NCBI GenBank assembly: GCA_003255025.1
Contig: QANY01005474.1
Location: 124,001 to 188,000, forward strand
DNA from: Datisca glomerata
Taxonomy: Eukaryota; Streptophyta; Magnoliopsida; Cucurbitales; Datiscaceae
Length of the DNA: 64,000 bases
Direction: 5' to 3'
Shown: one piece after another, positions 52,216 to 64,000 of the stretch
How positions within the stretch are numbered: the first letter of the stretch is position 1
Layout: each line of letters starts with the position of its first letter
Made by a program: the position numbers and the translations under genes
Notes under the pieces: generated by a model
The model's input: only the letters and a program-made list of their open reading frames with translations
Told to the model about the DNA's origin: nothing
Databases searched by the model: none

Positions 52216-54960
52216 CATATTTCTGGTTTTTCGTATATATGACAATATGATGGTGACATGCAGTTATAAAAGCTCAATGGTCCATCTGTGAATGCAGGAT
52301 GTGGTCGACCCTTGACAACACATTATTTTTGTTATCGAAGTGGAAATTCTAGGAAAGAGCCTTTTAGATGCTGCTTGTTCTCAAATGTTGGTAAAAATTG
52401 AATGAATTTGAAGGCAAGCAAAACGTGGGAGTCAAAGATGTTGAAACTTTGTGTTTATCAAGTATAATGTCAGGACAGAATTTTAGAATGTGAAGGGATA
52501 TTGGCAACATGAGAGGGCTGGAGATGGATTGTCTAATGTGAATGTGTATATTATCAATGACACGGAGTCAAAATGGAATGTGTAGGGCTGACAATGATAT
52601 ATGTTGAAAGAAAATTGTAATTGAACGTTGATTTCAAACCTTTTTTTTTGGAAGGGGGGGGGGGGGGGNNNNNGGGGGGGGGGGGGGGGGTGTTGACGAT
52701 TCTTTGAATTCATGAAGACAAAAGTAGATGTATATTAGAATAAAACATATGCAAAACAGTTGCTTCCCAATGTCAAAACTTCAAAGTGCAATGTTTTTGA
52801 ATGATGAACTGATTTACAGGTTTGGATTCTTTTACTTTGGCAGACAACATTGTAGTCCAAGGAACTGAGCAATTTAAGAGGGGAAGCAAAAGGCAGGGAA
52901 TCGTTGAATTGAAACATTCAATCACTCTAAACCCTAACAATTATCTGAACAAAACTGAAGAAGCAAGCAGTGTAATAAACCATCAGCAGATATTATCAGC
53001 AGCACTTTCCTCAGCTGTGGATTTAGAATTTAAAACATTGTACATATTCTTCAACTTCTCAAGTGTAACCAACTTCCTTCTCTGAGACTGAATTGGCAGC
53101 TTTGACTATTGGATTGTTGTATTATCTATATAAGATTGGTAGTTCATGACTTTGGATTTTATATCAGCATACTTGCTGGTTTTCTTCAGTCATCTCCTGT
53201 AAATTTAACGAAATGCCACCAAAAACAGGGTGACACAAGTTCAAAGATCACAGTGATGGTTAAAAGAAAGAAAGGAAAAAATAATCTGACATTAATTCAT
53301 TAGGGAGGGGTATTAAGCTCTCACACCATATTAAGATGATGTAAATGGGGCATGGAAAGTTGACAATCATTTCCCACTACAAAATAAAAGTAATTATTTG
53401 ATGACCGTTTCAACCCGACCGACAACCTTTAAAGATATAATTGATTGCAATTTAAAGGTCTTATTGCTTTCATGACGCTATTAAGTAGCTTTGCAGACTT
53501 ATTTATATCTCTTAAATTCTGATCAAAATTCATGATTAATGATTATCCATTGCAATTCGGTCATATTCAACTTTTCTACACACTAATAAGACCTCCAGAC
53601 GAGTATAATAATGATATAATGGAGAATAATAAATAGATCATCAAAGGTTTTAGATTATGATGATTGCAATGGAGATATTAAGCTTCCATATGAGATGATG
53701 TTTTTGTCACCTTCACTCGTTTCTCTTCTCTGACAGTATTATATTACTATTAATTTTGATTTCATATAAGCTATGCCTGTGAGATATTTTAATATTCATG
53801 TATGTGCTTATATATGTTCAATTTGACAGTAAAAATGTTAATCTCAAATGTTGCATTCAGTCTAATTACTTTCCTGTCAAAGGGAATGGCTGCCTTAAAT
53901 ATATTTCCAACATATTCTGCTGGGGGCTCCTTGAGTTGATAGATGTAATCATGTAAATACCAATTAGGATTCTCTATTGGCTATTGTTACATCCACACCA
54001 CAGCTCATTTTTCTTTTTCATTTTTTGAACAATATATGATTAAACAACAAGTGTCATCAATTAACTAATGAAGAGCAACGGTCGCTCTTTCTTGTCAACT
54101 TTTTTCGTCTGTTTTCGTAAATCATTATTAGCTTAAGAAAAAATATGCATGGTTTTGAAGATAATGCAAAAAAGGCATCTCCTTTATTAGCTCAATGGGC
54201 ATATGCTGCCATTCCGGACTACTTTTTGCTAAGTACCCGCTGGCTAACGAATCTGATAATATTCATCTAATGGGATTAGAATGAACGCATAGCGACAGCT
54301 AAGGTACTTGGGTTGGAGTGTGCGATAATGCATTGAACCTTTATCACACCACATAGAAACCCCAATGGGAATTTAAGTGCATGCATGGCCCGATTTCTTG
54401 GGAAATTTCTTCGTAGTGTATTCTAAACGAAATGATTGGAAAATTTTGTTTATTGTAATGAATAATCCTTACAGGCCTACTATATATATTAAGTGCATAG
54501 ATGGTAAAGAAAAATTTCCTCGCACTAAAAGCATAAGAATAATAATAGAGAATTCTAAAAAATAAGTGCATAATTACTTAAGCTTGTATTGAATGAATTG
54601 ATTTACAATTGACTTCTATTTATAGGTTCTTGGTTAATTACAAGATTTATCACACCAGACTAAGTTTATCTAATATAATAACTACTCAAATCTGAACCGT
54701 CATATGAGACATGATGGGATCAACAGTTCATAGAAGTTTTTCCGTTTGGCCACGGTGGCAATCCACTCCTCCAGCTTCCAATTGCTCATGCTTGCTTATG
54801 TGGCTTCTCAGACGATTTTTACATATTCATTTGCCCCTATTGCATTTAATTCCACATAGTGAAATTAACTTGCAATATCAAAATTTTCTGCACGCAATGC
54901 ATATCACTACTCTCCGGTTTTTTTTACGCATCATTTATGATTGTCTTTCTTGTATCCTTT
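52216..54960. other. PIF3 3' region and intergenic DNA, with a poly-G gap
   Basis: No recognisable gene. A poly-G run with 5 N (52669-52673) lies at 52654-52690. An 87-codon frame at 52822-53085 is not recognised. A CACTACAAAA word at about 53377 resembles a CACTA start but nothing supports it. Confidence 0.45.
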
Positions 54961-55747
54961 TGTAACGCCCCGATCCCCGAATGTTAAACATACGTGTAAT
55001 TTCATAATTTTGAAATCTCCAATTCGAAACAAACCCTCATTTTGGAAAAATTCCCAAATTGAAAATTTTTAATTTTTCCATGATGGAAAACCCCTGACCT
55101 TAAATAGCGGAAGCATTAAACTTATCCATGATCAGAATCTTAATCAATAAATAACCGTAGCAATAAAATGTCTTAAATGCATAATTAATAAAACCTCGAA
55201 GAATTGAATTAAATTATGAAATAAAGTCAAAACTTGAAATCCATAATTCATGAAACTTTCACGCATTATAATTCGTAGAAAATCATAACGTAAAATAAAC
55301 TATTTAAATAACCAAGTTTAATAGAAATCATTTTCCTAAGTTTTAAATCAAATTATAAACTGAAAACATAAATTCCTCTGATCTAACAGGTTATAGCAGT
55401 CTCACACTCATGCTGCTCGCCATCACCACCTGCATCATAAATAACTGTGGGGAATAAGTATTTTAAAATACTCAGTAAGCAAACTCACATAATAACATGC
55501 ATCCACATGTCATACATGTAATCATGACATAACATAACTGAACTTGACATATAACATAAATGAAATAAAGTAACGTACTTGATCATGACATGACTTAACA
55601 TAGCACACAGATAACATGTGTCTCAAACAGAATCATTTAACAATCTTAATCATATCTTGGCTTGTAATATCATCTAGTTAACAACCTAATCAGAACTGAT
55701 CACACGTTAACTGAAACACATCATGACGAATTGGGCGACAAAACAGA

Positions 55748-55945
55748 TGGTACACATCGGGCGACGAAATAGATGACACTCATCGGGCGACAGACAGATG
55801 ACACTCATAGGTGACGAAATACGTGTACAGATGGCACCTCATGAGTGACGGAAAATATTTACAGATGACACCCAATGAATGACAAAAACATGAACAGATG
55901 ACACCCTATGTGTGATGAAAGCATGAACATATGACACTCTATTCG
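55748..55945 (+). repeat. Short tandem repeat in the solo LTR
   Basis: About seven diverged units of 25-34 bp, each starting GATGRCACYC followed by an AT...GTGACGAAA part. Confidence 0.65.
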
Positions 55946-56349
55946 TTTAACAGAACATAACGTGAACAGTCCTGACTTAAGTTCATATTTTGCTTAATTA
56001 CCACTTGAATAATTTAACCTCATGACTTGCAGAATCCAATGTATGACAAAAATTAATCATATAATGCATACTGATACATATAACAGAATCAAACATGATA
56101 ACATACTAACGTAAAATTAGTCATACTCAGACATTTATCTCATGATAATCACATTAATAACTGAACAGTAATCAATTATCAAAGTGTTAACCAAATATAA
56201 TAATGATTAAAAAATGCTTAAACAGATAATAAATACATGATATGATTATAATATCAGAATCACATCATTATATAAGTCAATTTACATAAACATATATATG
56301 AAAGTAACATGCTTATAGACAATTAAAGCTGATGAGAATAACATATATT

Positions 56350-56651
56350 ACATTTATCACACGTGGGTCACATTACAATGTAAATTCACTTACACAAGCG
56401 TATATATTTATCACATATGGGTCACGTTACGATATAAATTCACTTACACAAAGCATATACATTTATAACAACGAGAGTCACACCATCATGTAAGCCCACT
56501 TACAGCATATATATTTATCACACAAAACATATACATTTATAACAACGAGAGTCACACCATCATGTAAGCCCACTTACAACATATATATTTATCACACAAA
56601 GCATATATATTTATAACAATGGGAGTCACACCATCATGTAAGCCCACTTAC
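56350..56651 (+). repeat. 74-bp tandem repeat in the solo LTR
   Basis: Two nearly identical 74-bp units (56504-56577 and 56578-56651) share the ends GTCACACCATCATGTAAGCC and CACTTAC, preceded by more diverged copies back to about 56350. Confidence 0.8.
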
Positions 56652-57019
56652 CTGAAGCGAGAAAATGAATTAAACAATTAATGACCTGAAATCCAAAAAA
56701 ATATAATCATTAAATTATTTTGAAATAAAACAATATAAACACATTTTTAATATCATAGAATAAAAGAGAATTAATTAAAATGGTGCGAAGGGGTCTGAAC
56801 GAGGTCAGAAAATAATATATCGGGTCCAGAGTCAAAAGATAAAGCTTCGGGTCAAATGGTTCAGACCAGATTGGTTCAGACCAGTTCGGTTCGATTTTAT
56901 CTGATGGACCAGTTCAGGCCGGTTCGAGTAAACTAAACTGGTTCGGTTTCATGATGAACTGGTCAAAGACAGAACAACTGGGTGCAAGACCCAGTTGCAG
57001 AATAGAAAGCGTAAAAAGG

Positions 57020-57350
57020 GGGGAAGAGAGAGAGAGAGAAAATGAGAAGGAGAGAGAAATAAAGAGGGGAAGAAAAACAGTGAGGGAATCTGAGAGGAGA
57101 AGAGAGAGAGGGGGATATAGAGAGAAGCAGAGAGAGACAGAGAACGAGAGAGAGGGAAACATAGGGAGAGATAAAAGACAGAGAAAGAAGAGAAGAAGAA
57201 AGAAATTGGGAGAGAGAAACAGAAGGAGAAAGAGGGAAGGGGAAAGAACGACAAAGAGCAACCATTAAGAAAGAAAATTAGAGAAAGAGATGGAAAACGA
57301 AATAGAGGGGGAAGAAACAAAGATGAAGACAAATGAGAGAGAGAGACCAA
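57020..57350 (+). repeat. Purine (GA/GGA)-rich tract
   Basis: About 330 bases of almost pure AG with GAGAGA runs. It gives overlapping long frames on both strands (Ser/Leu/Phe-rich on the reverse, Arg/Glu-rich on the forward), which are composition artefacts. Confidence 0.85.
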
Positions 57351-58124
57351 GAGAACAAAGGCACAAACCAAGCTTATGCTGCCAGTACAAAGCTAGATGG
57401 TGTAGGGAATTGAAATAGGAACAGCGAGAAGGACATGGGCGAGAGAGATAGTAAAAAGGGAAAACAGAGAGAGAATAAGACAAAGAGAACCAGAGAGTGA
57501 GCGAGAGTAAAACAGAGACTGAAGGAAAGAGAGGCGAGAAACAATGATCGGGAAAAATATAGAGATAAAGGGCTTACCATAGATGAAGATGTAGCATCGA
57601 CGATGACAGAACACAGTGTTCTCGGAAAAAAGTCTGGTGGTCAGTGATGGAAGCTAAAAAAAAATGGAGGGTGAGAGAGCCTTCGCAGGTGGCTGCGTTC
57701 AAAGAGATCCGAGAGGGGCTAAGAAGAAAGAGAGGCTACGTGGGAGAGATCAGCAGGGAGAGATGAATATTTGGGATATATATATTAGGTTAGGGCTAGC
57801 TTAGTGTGTATATGCATGTAGTGTGAGTGGGTTTCAATTGAGGGTGAGATTGTCGAATCAATGATAAAAAATAGTGTTAGGGTAATACTAGGGTATACAT
57901 AAGCATACGATGTGCGGTAGATAAAGATAAAGGAAGAGATAGAAGTAAAAACAAAACTCTTTTTAAATTCAATTTTAAACTAAATCATATATAATTAAAA
58001 TTATTTTACCAAAATTACAAATAATCACTTTTTAAAATCAAAATTTAAAATCACTTTATCTTTGAAATCAATTTTACAAAAATATCCATTTACGAAGGGT
58101 CGGGATATTACATCTTTAGTCGTT

Positions 58125-58363
58125 TCATCTTCCCGTTCAGAGAATACCTTACACGCGCTATTCCGGAGCAACCTTTCATCTTCCCGCTTAGAGAATGCCT
58201 TACACACGTCATTTTATAGCAACCCTTCGTCTTCCCGCTCAGAGAATGTCTTACACGCGTCATTTCATAGAACCCCTTCATTTTTCCGTTCAGAGAATGC
58301 CTTACGCGCGTCATTTCAGAGCAACCCTTCATCTTCCCACTCAGAGAATACCTTACACGCGCT
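58125..58363 (+). repeat. 51-bp minisatellite, 4.7 units, open in both orientations
   Basis: The unit begins TCATCTTCCCGCTCAGAGAA and continues TGCCTTACACGCGTCATTTC; units start at 58125, 58176, 58227, 58278 and 58329. As 51 is a multiple of three, the forward strand encodes a 17-residue repeat (SSSRSENALHASFQSNP type) within a 231-codon frame at 58062-58757, and the reverse strand is also open (KMKGCSEMTRVRHSLNG type). No domain is recognised. Confidence 0.85.
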
Positions 58364-59139
58364 AGGTGTCATCTCTTTACTTGTCAACAGTTGCGACTTT
58401 TCATTTCTTGTCTCGCCGTTCACATCTCCCAAGCTGTCAATTCGAACAGTCACATTTCCATTATCTTCAGTCCTCGACCGCCTTGTTCCAATAAAGTATT
58501 CTGTACTTTCATTTGAAATCCGCTGCTTATATAAGGTTTCCTTCCCCATTTCCTTCCTTCACTTTTCAATTTTCTATCTTGTAAGTTCTCGTTATCGTCC
58601 TCCTTCTTTCCGTAGGGGGAGTGCATCCGTAGGTATTTCATGTAATCCTCCTTACCAAATCACCCTTAGCCCTATTTTCATAACCTTAGGTCTTAAACTT
58701 CCATTTTCACCTTTGTTTTCCCAATTCTTTCACACAGTAGGTTTAGCTCCTTCCTAATTCACTCCTAGCTCTTATAGGATCCTCCCAAGTGTAGATGCTT
58801 TGAATAGGAAGTACCATTTTGGTTTAGGGCTAGATGAACTCATTCAATGCTACATAGTTAAATTCTGAGTTCACATTTATTACCTTACACCTCATCTATC
58901 TGAAAAGAGAGGGAGTTTAATAACCGAGATTCCAAGAAGAGATAAGGGTTGGGTGAGTGATACTCTCTTGATTGGTGGGAACTGAGGTGGTGATGACAGC
59001 TGGACAATTCCCATGAAATTGGCAATTTTCAATAAGTCACAAGAGCTTCAGTTCTTGCCTTTATTTTCTTTCATTTGCCTATTCCTTCCCTTTATTTTTA
59101 ATTGATGTGCATTTCTTTTTACTTTCTTCTTTTGTAGTT

Positions 59140-60515
59140 AAGAAAAATTCGATGCCCTATCTGTCCAAAGAGTCTAATACAAAGCTTGATGTTGCCTTTC
59201 ACCTCTGAGAATAAGAAAAGGGTTGGAAAGTACTTCTTGCCTTCAACCCTTCTGTTGTTTCAGCTCCCGCTTCTACTTCGGGTTCATCATCATCTTCAAC
59301 TCCAACTGTTGTTCCGGTTCTAGCAAGCTCTTCACTGATTCCAACTCCTTCTTTTCGTTCAGTTTCCAACCACTCCAGCTCCAACTCTTCGGATCATCAA
59401 GAATTATTTGATCGGGCTACAGCTGGTATAAGAATGGGTAAAAGATTGTAAAGAAAATTCGTGGGTCTCGTTGATAAAAAGGACCCATACTGACACCTCT
59501 AGATCTTCCCGTTCAAAGATTGGGGGTGCCACTCTCATTGCCACTGATCCCGCTCCCATTGCGCTCGTTGCGTAGATCGAGTCTCCCTCGAGCTCTGATC
59601 TACTCCTCCGCTCACACTTCAACCTCTGCTTTGCCCGCTGCCACTACAGGCATTCCTGCTACGGGAAATGCTCCGGGGTCTAGAGATGCTGCACTTCCTT
59701 CATCTTCTCCGTGGAAGCTAAGGCAGGTTTCTAGAGTTCTTATCCCGGTGACAGTTTACTTTTTTAATGTTCCGACAGCTTTTTATATCATTCTTCATGG
59801 AATTCAGTCTCGTTCTGATAATGACATCTTGAGAAGGCTTCCAATTGGCGATCTTATGTGAAGACTGAGCCATGACTTGATGCGGGTAAGTCTTTCTTTT
59901 TGTCCTATTCTTCCCGGAAGTCGTATAATTTTCTTACTCTGTTTATTCTTCTGTCTTTTCCAGGCTATGTTCCTCACAATTCTCTTCAAGATTTTGATAC
60001 TTAGCATGATCGAGCCTTGATTCAACTCCAGAGAGAGCTTTAGTTAGTGAAATTCATAAATGCTCGTCTTCAAGCTGAGAATGAGCAGTTCGTGGCCAGC
60101 GAGATTGAGCTTCAAAAAGCTTTGGAGAAGATGGCACATGATGCTAAGGTCACCGCTGCCAAGGAGCAGAGATTGGTTAAAGCCCTCGAATCCCCAAATG
60201 ATGCCTTGGTTGAAACTGAGTAGGTTAGAGTTGAAGCTGAAAAGATGAAAGACGCGGCCATTGAGAGGGAACTGCTTCCGATGAGGAGTATCATGCTTTG
60301 TTTGGGCAAGGGGAGCTCATGGCGTATAGTGCAGCCTGCATGGATGCAATGGAAAACCATCCTCCCAAATAGCCCCTTGCTCTAGAAGTTGAAGGCTCTA
60401 CGAGTGCTTCAACAGAAGATGCTCCATCTCAAGTCTCACTGTCTGATGCCGTCCTGTTCCTGCTTCTGAGGAGAGTGCCCTCGAGGAGGATCCTGAAGTT
60501 ATTTTAGTTTAGGTT
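59140..60515 (+). pseudogene. Accessory (antisense) ORF relic of a Tat-like gypsy element
   Basis: The forward strand reads, with stops and shifts, a Ser/Pro-rich part (SGSSSSSTPTVVPVLASSSL at about 59279-59340), HQELFDRATAG, and a coiled-coil part at about 60060-60235 (ARLQAENEQFVASEIELQKA then EKMAHDAKVTAAKEQRLVKA). A T-rich sequence with AATGAAAA near 60590 may be its polyadenylation region. It lies downstream of, and antisense to, the gypsy pol relic that runs leftward from 64 kb, which is where Tat/Retand/Grande elements carry an antisense ORF. The function of that ORF is unknown in general. Confidence 0.5.
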
Positions 60516-60774
60516 TTTTTTCTTTTTTCTTTCCTTGTTATATTTTTCTTTTTTCTTTTCTTTTTCATTGTAATTTTGCCTCACGATCAATGAAAAATGT
60601 GTTTTGTTTTGCAATCTTACTTGATTCCTCTCTAAATAGATTTTCCTCCTCTGTATTTTTGAACTTTCTCCTTTTCACCATTCTTTCCCTTCTTTTCTTC
60701 CTCTTATTTTCTCTTCTTTTCAGAGCTTCCTTCCTTTTTGGTTTCCTTTAGAGGCTGGTGCTGCAAACACCATT

Positions 60775-61905
60775 CTTCATGGACTTAAGCTCTCAAAGAG
60801 CTCAGGGGCCCATTTATATATTTTTTAGAATGTAAAAGCTTTCACGGACATGAGCTCTTAGTGAGCTTAGGAGCCCGTTTTCATTGGTATAGAAATGCCA
60901 GGCTAAGAAATAGTGAGCATATCTTTTTTTGAGTAGCTGCAAGTGAGCCTGATTTTCTTAGTATTAGTAAAGTCTTGATCTAAATATAGGCCTTTAGGCT
61001 AAGATATAAACAAAGAGTTTTTTTGGGATGAGGGGAATAAGTAGCTGATCAAGAGAGATGTGAGAAGCAGGCTGAACTGCAATATAACTAAGTGATGTGT
61101 GGGATCTTGCAAAAGAGGCGCGTTCTACTATTGTACCAACCACTAGCGTCCATTACAACACCTTCGCCCTCCATAAAGGAATCGAGGTTTGGAACCCTTT
61201 TCTGAGTTGAAGAGGGAACAAGTCCCACAGAAAGATGATAAGTGGGAGAAATAGTGCGATTTTGATCTCTTTTGGAATAGAAGACCTCCCGTCTACTGAC
61301 TACAAGACTGCAGCCTAACACCCAAGTTAGCTTGATAAGCTGTAAGCTCATTCACTTTTGGGATGATGTTCGACGTGCCACTCTCCTCAAAGATGCATGC
61401 CATAATTTATATCAATTAACAAGGTTCTCATGACCTCAAAGTGATAGACTACATTCAATACGAAGGAGAAAAAAATGATTTTTATCCCTATTCAATTGCC
61501 CATCCAAGAGCATTTAGCTTCATAAGACTATTTTTTTCTATGGACTGCATAAAGATTATCTTCCAGCCCAAAAAAAGGAGGAGAATCCCTTTTGGCAGCT
61601 CAATCCTCACGGTAATAATTATATATACCAATTCCACCTAAAAATCTCATCAGGTGATCCCCCCTTTTTCAGTAGATGAAATTAGGATGAAAGTATATTA
61701 TTTCAACGCTTCCTTTCTCTGGCATGGACATAAACTCTTGGTGAGTTAAGGGGCTCATTTTCATTTCCTTTAGAAAGCAAAAGCTTTCATGGAAATAAAC
61801 TTTAGGTGAGCACAGGGGCCCGCGTTCATTAACTTAAGAAAGTAAAAACTTCCATGAACATAAGCTCTTGGGGAGCTAAGAAGCCCGTTTTTTTTTGTAA
61901 GACAT
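60775..61905 (+). repeat. Dispersed short repeats between gypsy pol and accessory ORF
   Basis: At least five diverged units of about 60-70 bp, in two clusters (60775-60905 and 61720-61905), contain TTCATGGACATAAGCTCT, GAGCTNAGGGGCCCGTTTTC and AGAAAGTAAAAGC words. They separate pol from the antisense ORF. An 87-codon reverse frame at 61088-61351 between the clusters is not recognised. Confidence 0.6.
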
Positions 61906-62040
61906 AATGAACACCATATTTTTACGTGAAAAACCCTTAACGGAAAAAAACCACGGGTATACATGTTTTCACTATTAAAAATGATTACACATAATATTTG
62001 CGTAAATGTAAAGTAATCCAAGGTTTGGGCAGGTCACTTC

Positions 62041-64000
62041 CTTCATTCGTCATTAGGTAATAAGATACGTTTCCTTCAGCTACTTTGACTATGAAGGGTC
62101 CTTCCCAGTTTGACCCCAATTTTCCTTCATTTTATTGCAAAATCCTTTTTAGCACAAGATCTCTTGCTTGGAACTGCCGTCCACTGACTCTTATTTGGAA
62201 ATACCTCCTCCTTTTTTTGTTGTAATTGGTCATCCTTATCAGAGAGATTTCTCTTTTCTCCTCCAAAAAGTTTAGATTTTCAGTTATATGTTCGACGTTG
62301 GTGACTTTGTTCATTTCTAATCTCATAGTGGGACATCCAATTTCCACTTGTATGATAGCTTCCACGCCAAATGTTAAAGCAAATGACGTTTCTTCGATCG
62401 ACTCTCGCTGTGTTGGCAGTTTCTAGTCATTTTTCCAGATTATTTAATATTGTTCTATTTGACCTTTTTGTTTGGCCGTTACCCTGTGGGTATTAAGGAG
62501 TTGATAGTCTATTCTTTATTCAGAGATCATCGCAGAAGCTTTTCACCCGACTTCTAATGAATTGAAGGCCATTATCCTATACAAGTACTTTAGGGATCCC
62601 ATACCTGCACACAATGTTTTCCATAAGAACTGCCTTACCTCTTCTTCCTGCACTTTATCCACTTTGTAAAGTAGTTAGTCGCCACTAGTAAGAATCTTTT
62701 CTAAACATGAGCCATTGATAGTGGGCCAACCACATCAATTCCCCATTGCATAAACAACCATAGATAGCAGTGTCTATAATGCTCCATGAGCCATTTTTGG
62801 GATGGGAGAGTATCGTTGGCATTTGTCACACTTCTTTGCAAATGACTTTGCTTCCCCTTACATTTTTGGCTAGTAGTACTCTTCGTTCAACAACTTGTTG
62901 GCTAGAAACCTCCCAACCGAATGATTTCCACATTTTCATTCATGTACTTCGGTCATTACATATTGGGCTTCTGTTGGGGAAATACATTTGAGGTATGGAC
63001 CCGAGAATGATCTTCTATACAGCTCCCTCTCGATCATGGTGTACCTAGCACTCCATTGTTGGTGGTTGCAAGCTTCCATTCTATCAGCTGGAAGCTTCTC
63101 ATTTAGTTGGTACTACACTCTATTCCTCATCCAATCATTCTCCCTATTTTTCTCTATGACTTCCGCTTGAACATACATCTTTGCGCTTGGTTTACTGAAA
63201 TACTCCACAGTCACTGTTCTTTTGAACAAAATTTGGGCTAAGGACCCCAAGCTGGCTGATGCATTTGCCTTAAATTTTATGCTCTGGGTATTTGCAAAAT
63301 CTCATGGTCTTTTGCATTTTATTTTCCTGTGATTTGGTTAACAACTAACATTGAATCGCAAAACATTTTTACTCTATTACCTTGAAATTAATCAAAAGGC
63401 GCAATCCCGTTAATAGTGCTTCGTAAAATACTTCATTGTTTGACACCTGGAAACCAAATGACGAAGCTTGTTCAAAAGTTTCTCCATACGAAGACTGGAT
63501 TACCACTCGTACTCTCGCTCCACAATAATTCGACGCCCCGTCTACGAATAGGATCAAACGTCTTCTCCTTTTTCCTCCCTCACTGGATCATGTTTTCTAT
63601 CATCGTAAGTAAATTCTACAATGAAGTCTGCCAGGACTTGAGCTTTTATGGAGGTACGAGGAGCATACCGGATGTCATATGCCCTAAGTTCTATTGACCA
63701 CTTTGCAACTCTCCCAGTTATCTCAAGCGAGTGCTGTAAACTCTTTATTGGAAACTCTATCACTACATTTATTGTGTGTCCCTGAAAATAGTGTTGGAGC
63801 TTCCTTACAGCAACCATCAAGGCGAGCACCAGCTTCTCCATTTTCCCTTATCTAGCTTCCGCGGTTGAAAAGCTTTTGCTCACAAAGTAAACGGGTGATT
63901 TCACGCCCTTATTTTGTTTTGACGAGTGCTGTACTTACTGCGATTTCTGACACTATGATAATTCATCTCCTAGTAAGGGCATTGATAGTAGCAGTGGTGA
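62041..64000 (-). mobile_element. Ty3/gypsy (Tat-like) pol relic 2, reverse, running off the right edge
   Basis: Reverse-strand order: 63841-63554 is the end of the RT RNase H and connection (MEKLVLALMVAVRKLQHYFQ, GRVAKWSIELRAYDIRYAPR, VLADFIVEFT); 63557-63369 is the second RNase H (ILFVDGASNYCGARVRVVIQ, SNNEVFYEALLTGLRL); the integrase zinc-binding part YYWPKM..EAKSFAKKCDKC then PIPKMAHGAL lies at about 62900-62785; the core is badly broken; the C-terminus GPFIVKVAEGNVSYYL then TNEGSDLPKPW ends near 62025. Two RNase H domains in series is the Tat lineage hallmark. Many stops are present. Confidence 0.83.

Larger units (their letters stand above)
54961..58112. repeat. Probable solo LTR of a gypsy-type retrotransposon (3152 bp)
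   Basis: It begins TGTAACGCCCCGATCCCC and ends GGGTCGGGATATTACA, matching inverted ends (TGTAA..TTACA with CCCGA/TCGGG just inside). It is flanked by CCTTT (54956-54960) and TCTTT (58113-58117), a 5-bp duplication with one mismatch. It contains no coding domain but has three internal repeat zones: GATGACAC-type units (55748-55945), 74-bp units (about 56350-56651) and a GA-rich tract (57020-57350). Without a second copy or internal region it reads as a solo LTR. Confidence 0.65.

Noticed and set aside
52822..53085. 87-codon forward frame after PIF3
   Set aside because: No recognised domain or splice context; likely 3' flanking sequence.
53375..53400. CACTACAAAATAAAAG, a possible CACTA terminus
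   Set aside because: No partner terminus, subterminal repeats or target duplication nearby; a short word can occur by chance.
56914..57580. Overlapping long frames on both strands (Ser/Leu/Phe-rich and Arg/Glu-rich)
   Set aside because: They arise from the GA-rich tract inside the solo LTR; several frames are open at once and no domain is visible.
58125..58363. Regular repeats that might suggest a CRISPR array
   Set aside because: The units are contiguous 51-bp tandem repeats without unique spacers, in plant nuclear DNA.
61088..61351. 87-codon reverse frame between the gypsy repeats
   Set aside because: Not recognised and lies inside a degenerate element; not enough to call a gene.

Overview
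This is plant nuclear DNA, almost certainly from a eudicot. Genes have many short AT-rich introns with GT..AG borders and plant-only families, and they sit among plant transposable elements (copia, Tat-like gypsy, CACTA, hAT). I cannot name the species. Three N gaps lie inside long G or C runs, so small indels in this assembly should be read with caution.

Left third (1-26 kb) is gene space with insertions. A reverse-strand copia relic with a short LTR occupies 1-1.8 kb. Then come an intronless pentatricopeptide repeat gene (3.6-5.8 kb, +), an intronless L-cysteine desulfhydrase-like gene (8.1-9.5 kb, -), a 13-exon aspartic protease of the plant-specific-insert class (16.9-20.5 kb, +) carrying two apparent frameshifts, APC11 (23.6-25.2 kb, +) and an RCI2/PMP3 small membrane protein gene (25.6-25.9 kb, -). 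From memory of Arabidopsis, APC11 and RCI2A are also neighbours there (At3g05870, At3g05880), so this pair looks like old conserved order. Two hAT elements with perfect 8-bp target duplications lie here: a non-coding one just upstream of the desulfhydrase gene (9.7-10.8 kb) and a degenerate transposase-bearing one (13.0-15.6 kb). A broken exon resembling EMB1579/RSA1 lies at 12.2-12.5 kb.

The middle (26-46.6 kb) is a nest of elements: a reverse CACTA element with a 540-bp hAT inserted in its transposase, the tail of a reverse copia element, the 5' half of a forward copia element (gag, zinc knuckle, protease), a reverse gypsy pol relic, then a forward CACTA element whose 3' end carries a striking 46-bp-periodic array of palindromes, then a reverse-strand relic resembling the accessory ORF of Tat-type gypsy elements.

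The right third holds one gene, a PIF3-type bHLH phytochrome-interacting factor (49.0-52.2 kb, +, seven coding exons). It is followed by a probable 3.15-kb solo LTR (55.0-58.1 kb), a 51-bp in-frame minisatellite, and a Tat-like gypsy element whose pol (reverse) and accessory ORF (forward) point toward each other.

The host genes do unrelated jobs: organelle RNA processing, H2S production, vacuolar proteolysis, cell-cycle ubiquitination, membrane stress response and light signalling. They do not form a pathway. I found no convincing new biological system. The best leads are the U12-like first intron of APC11 with an unresolved border, the palindrome array of the CACTA end, and the hAT insertion in the desulfhydrase promoter.
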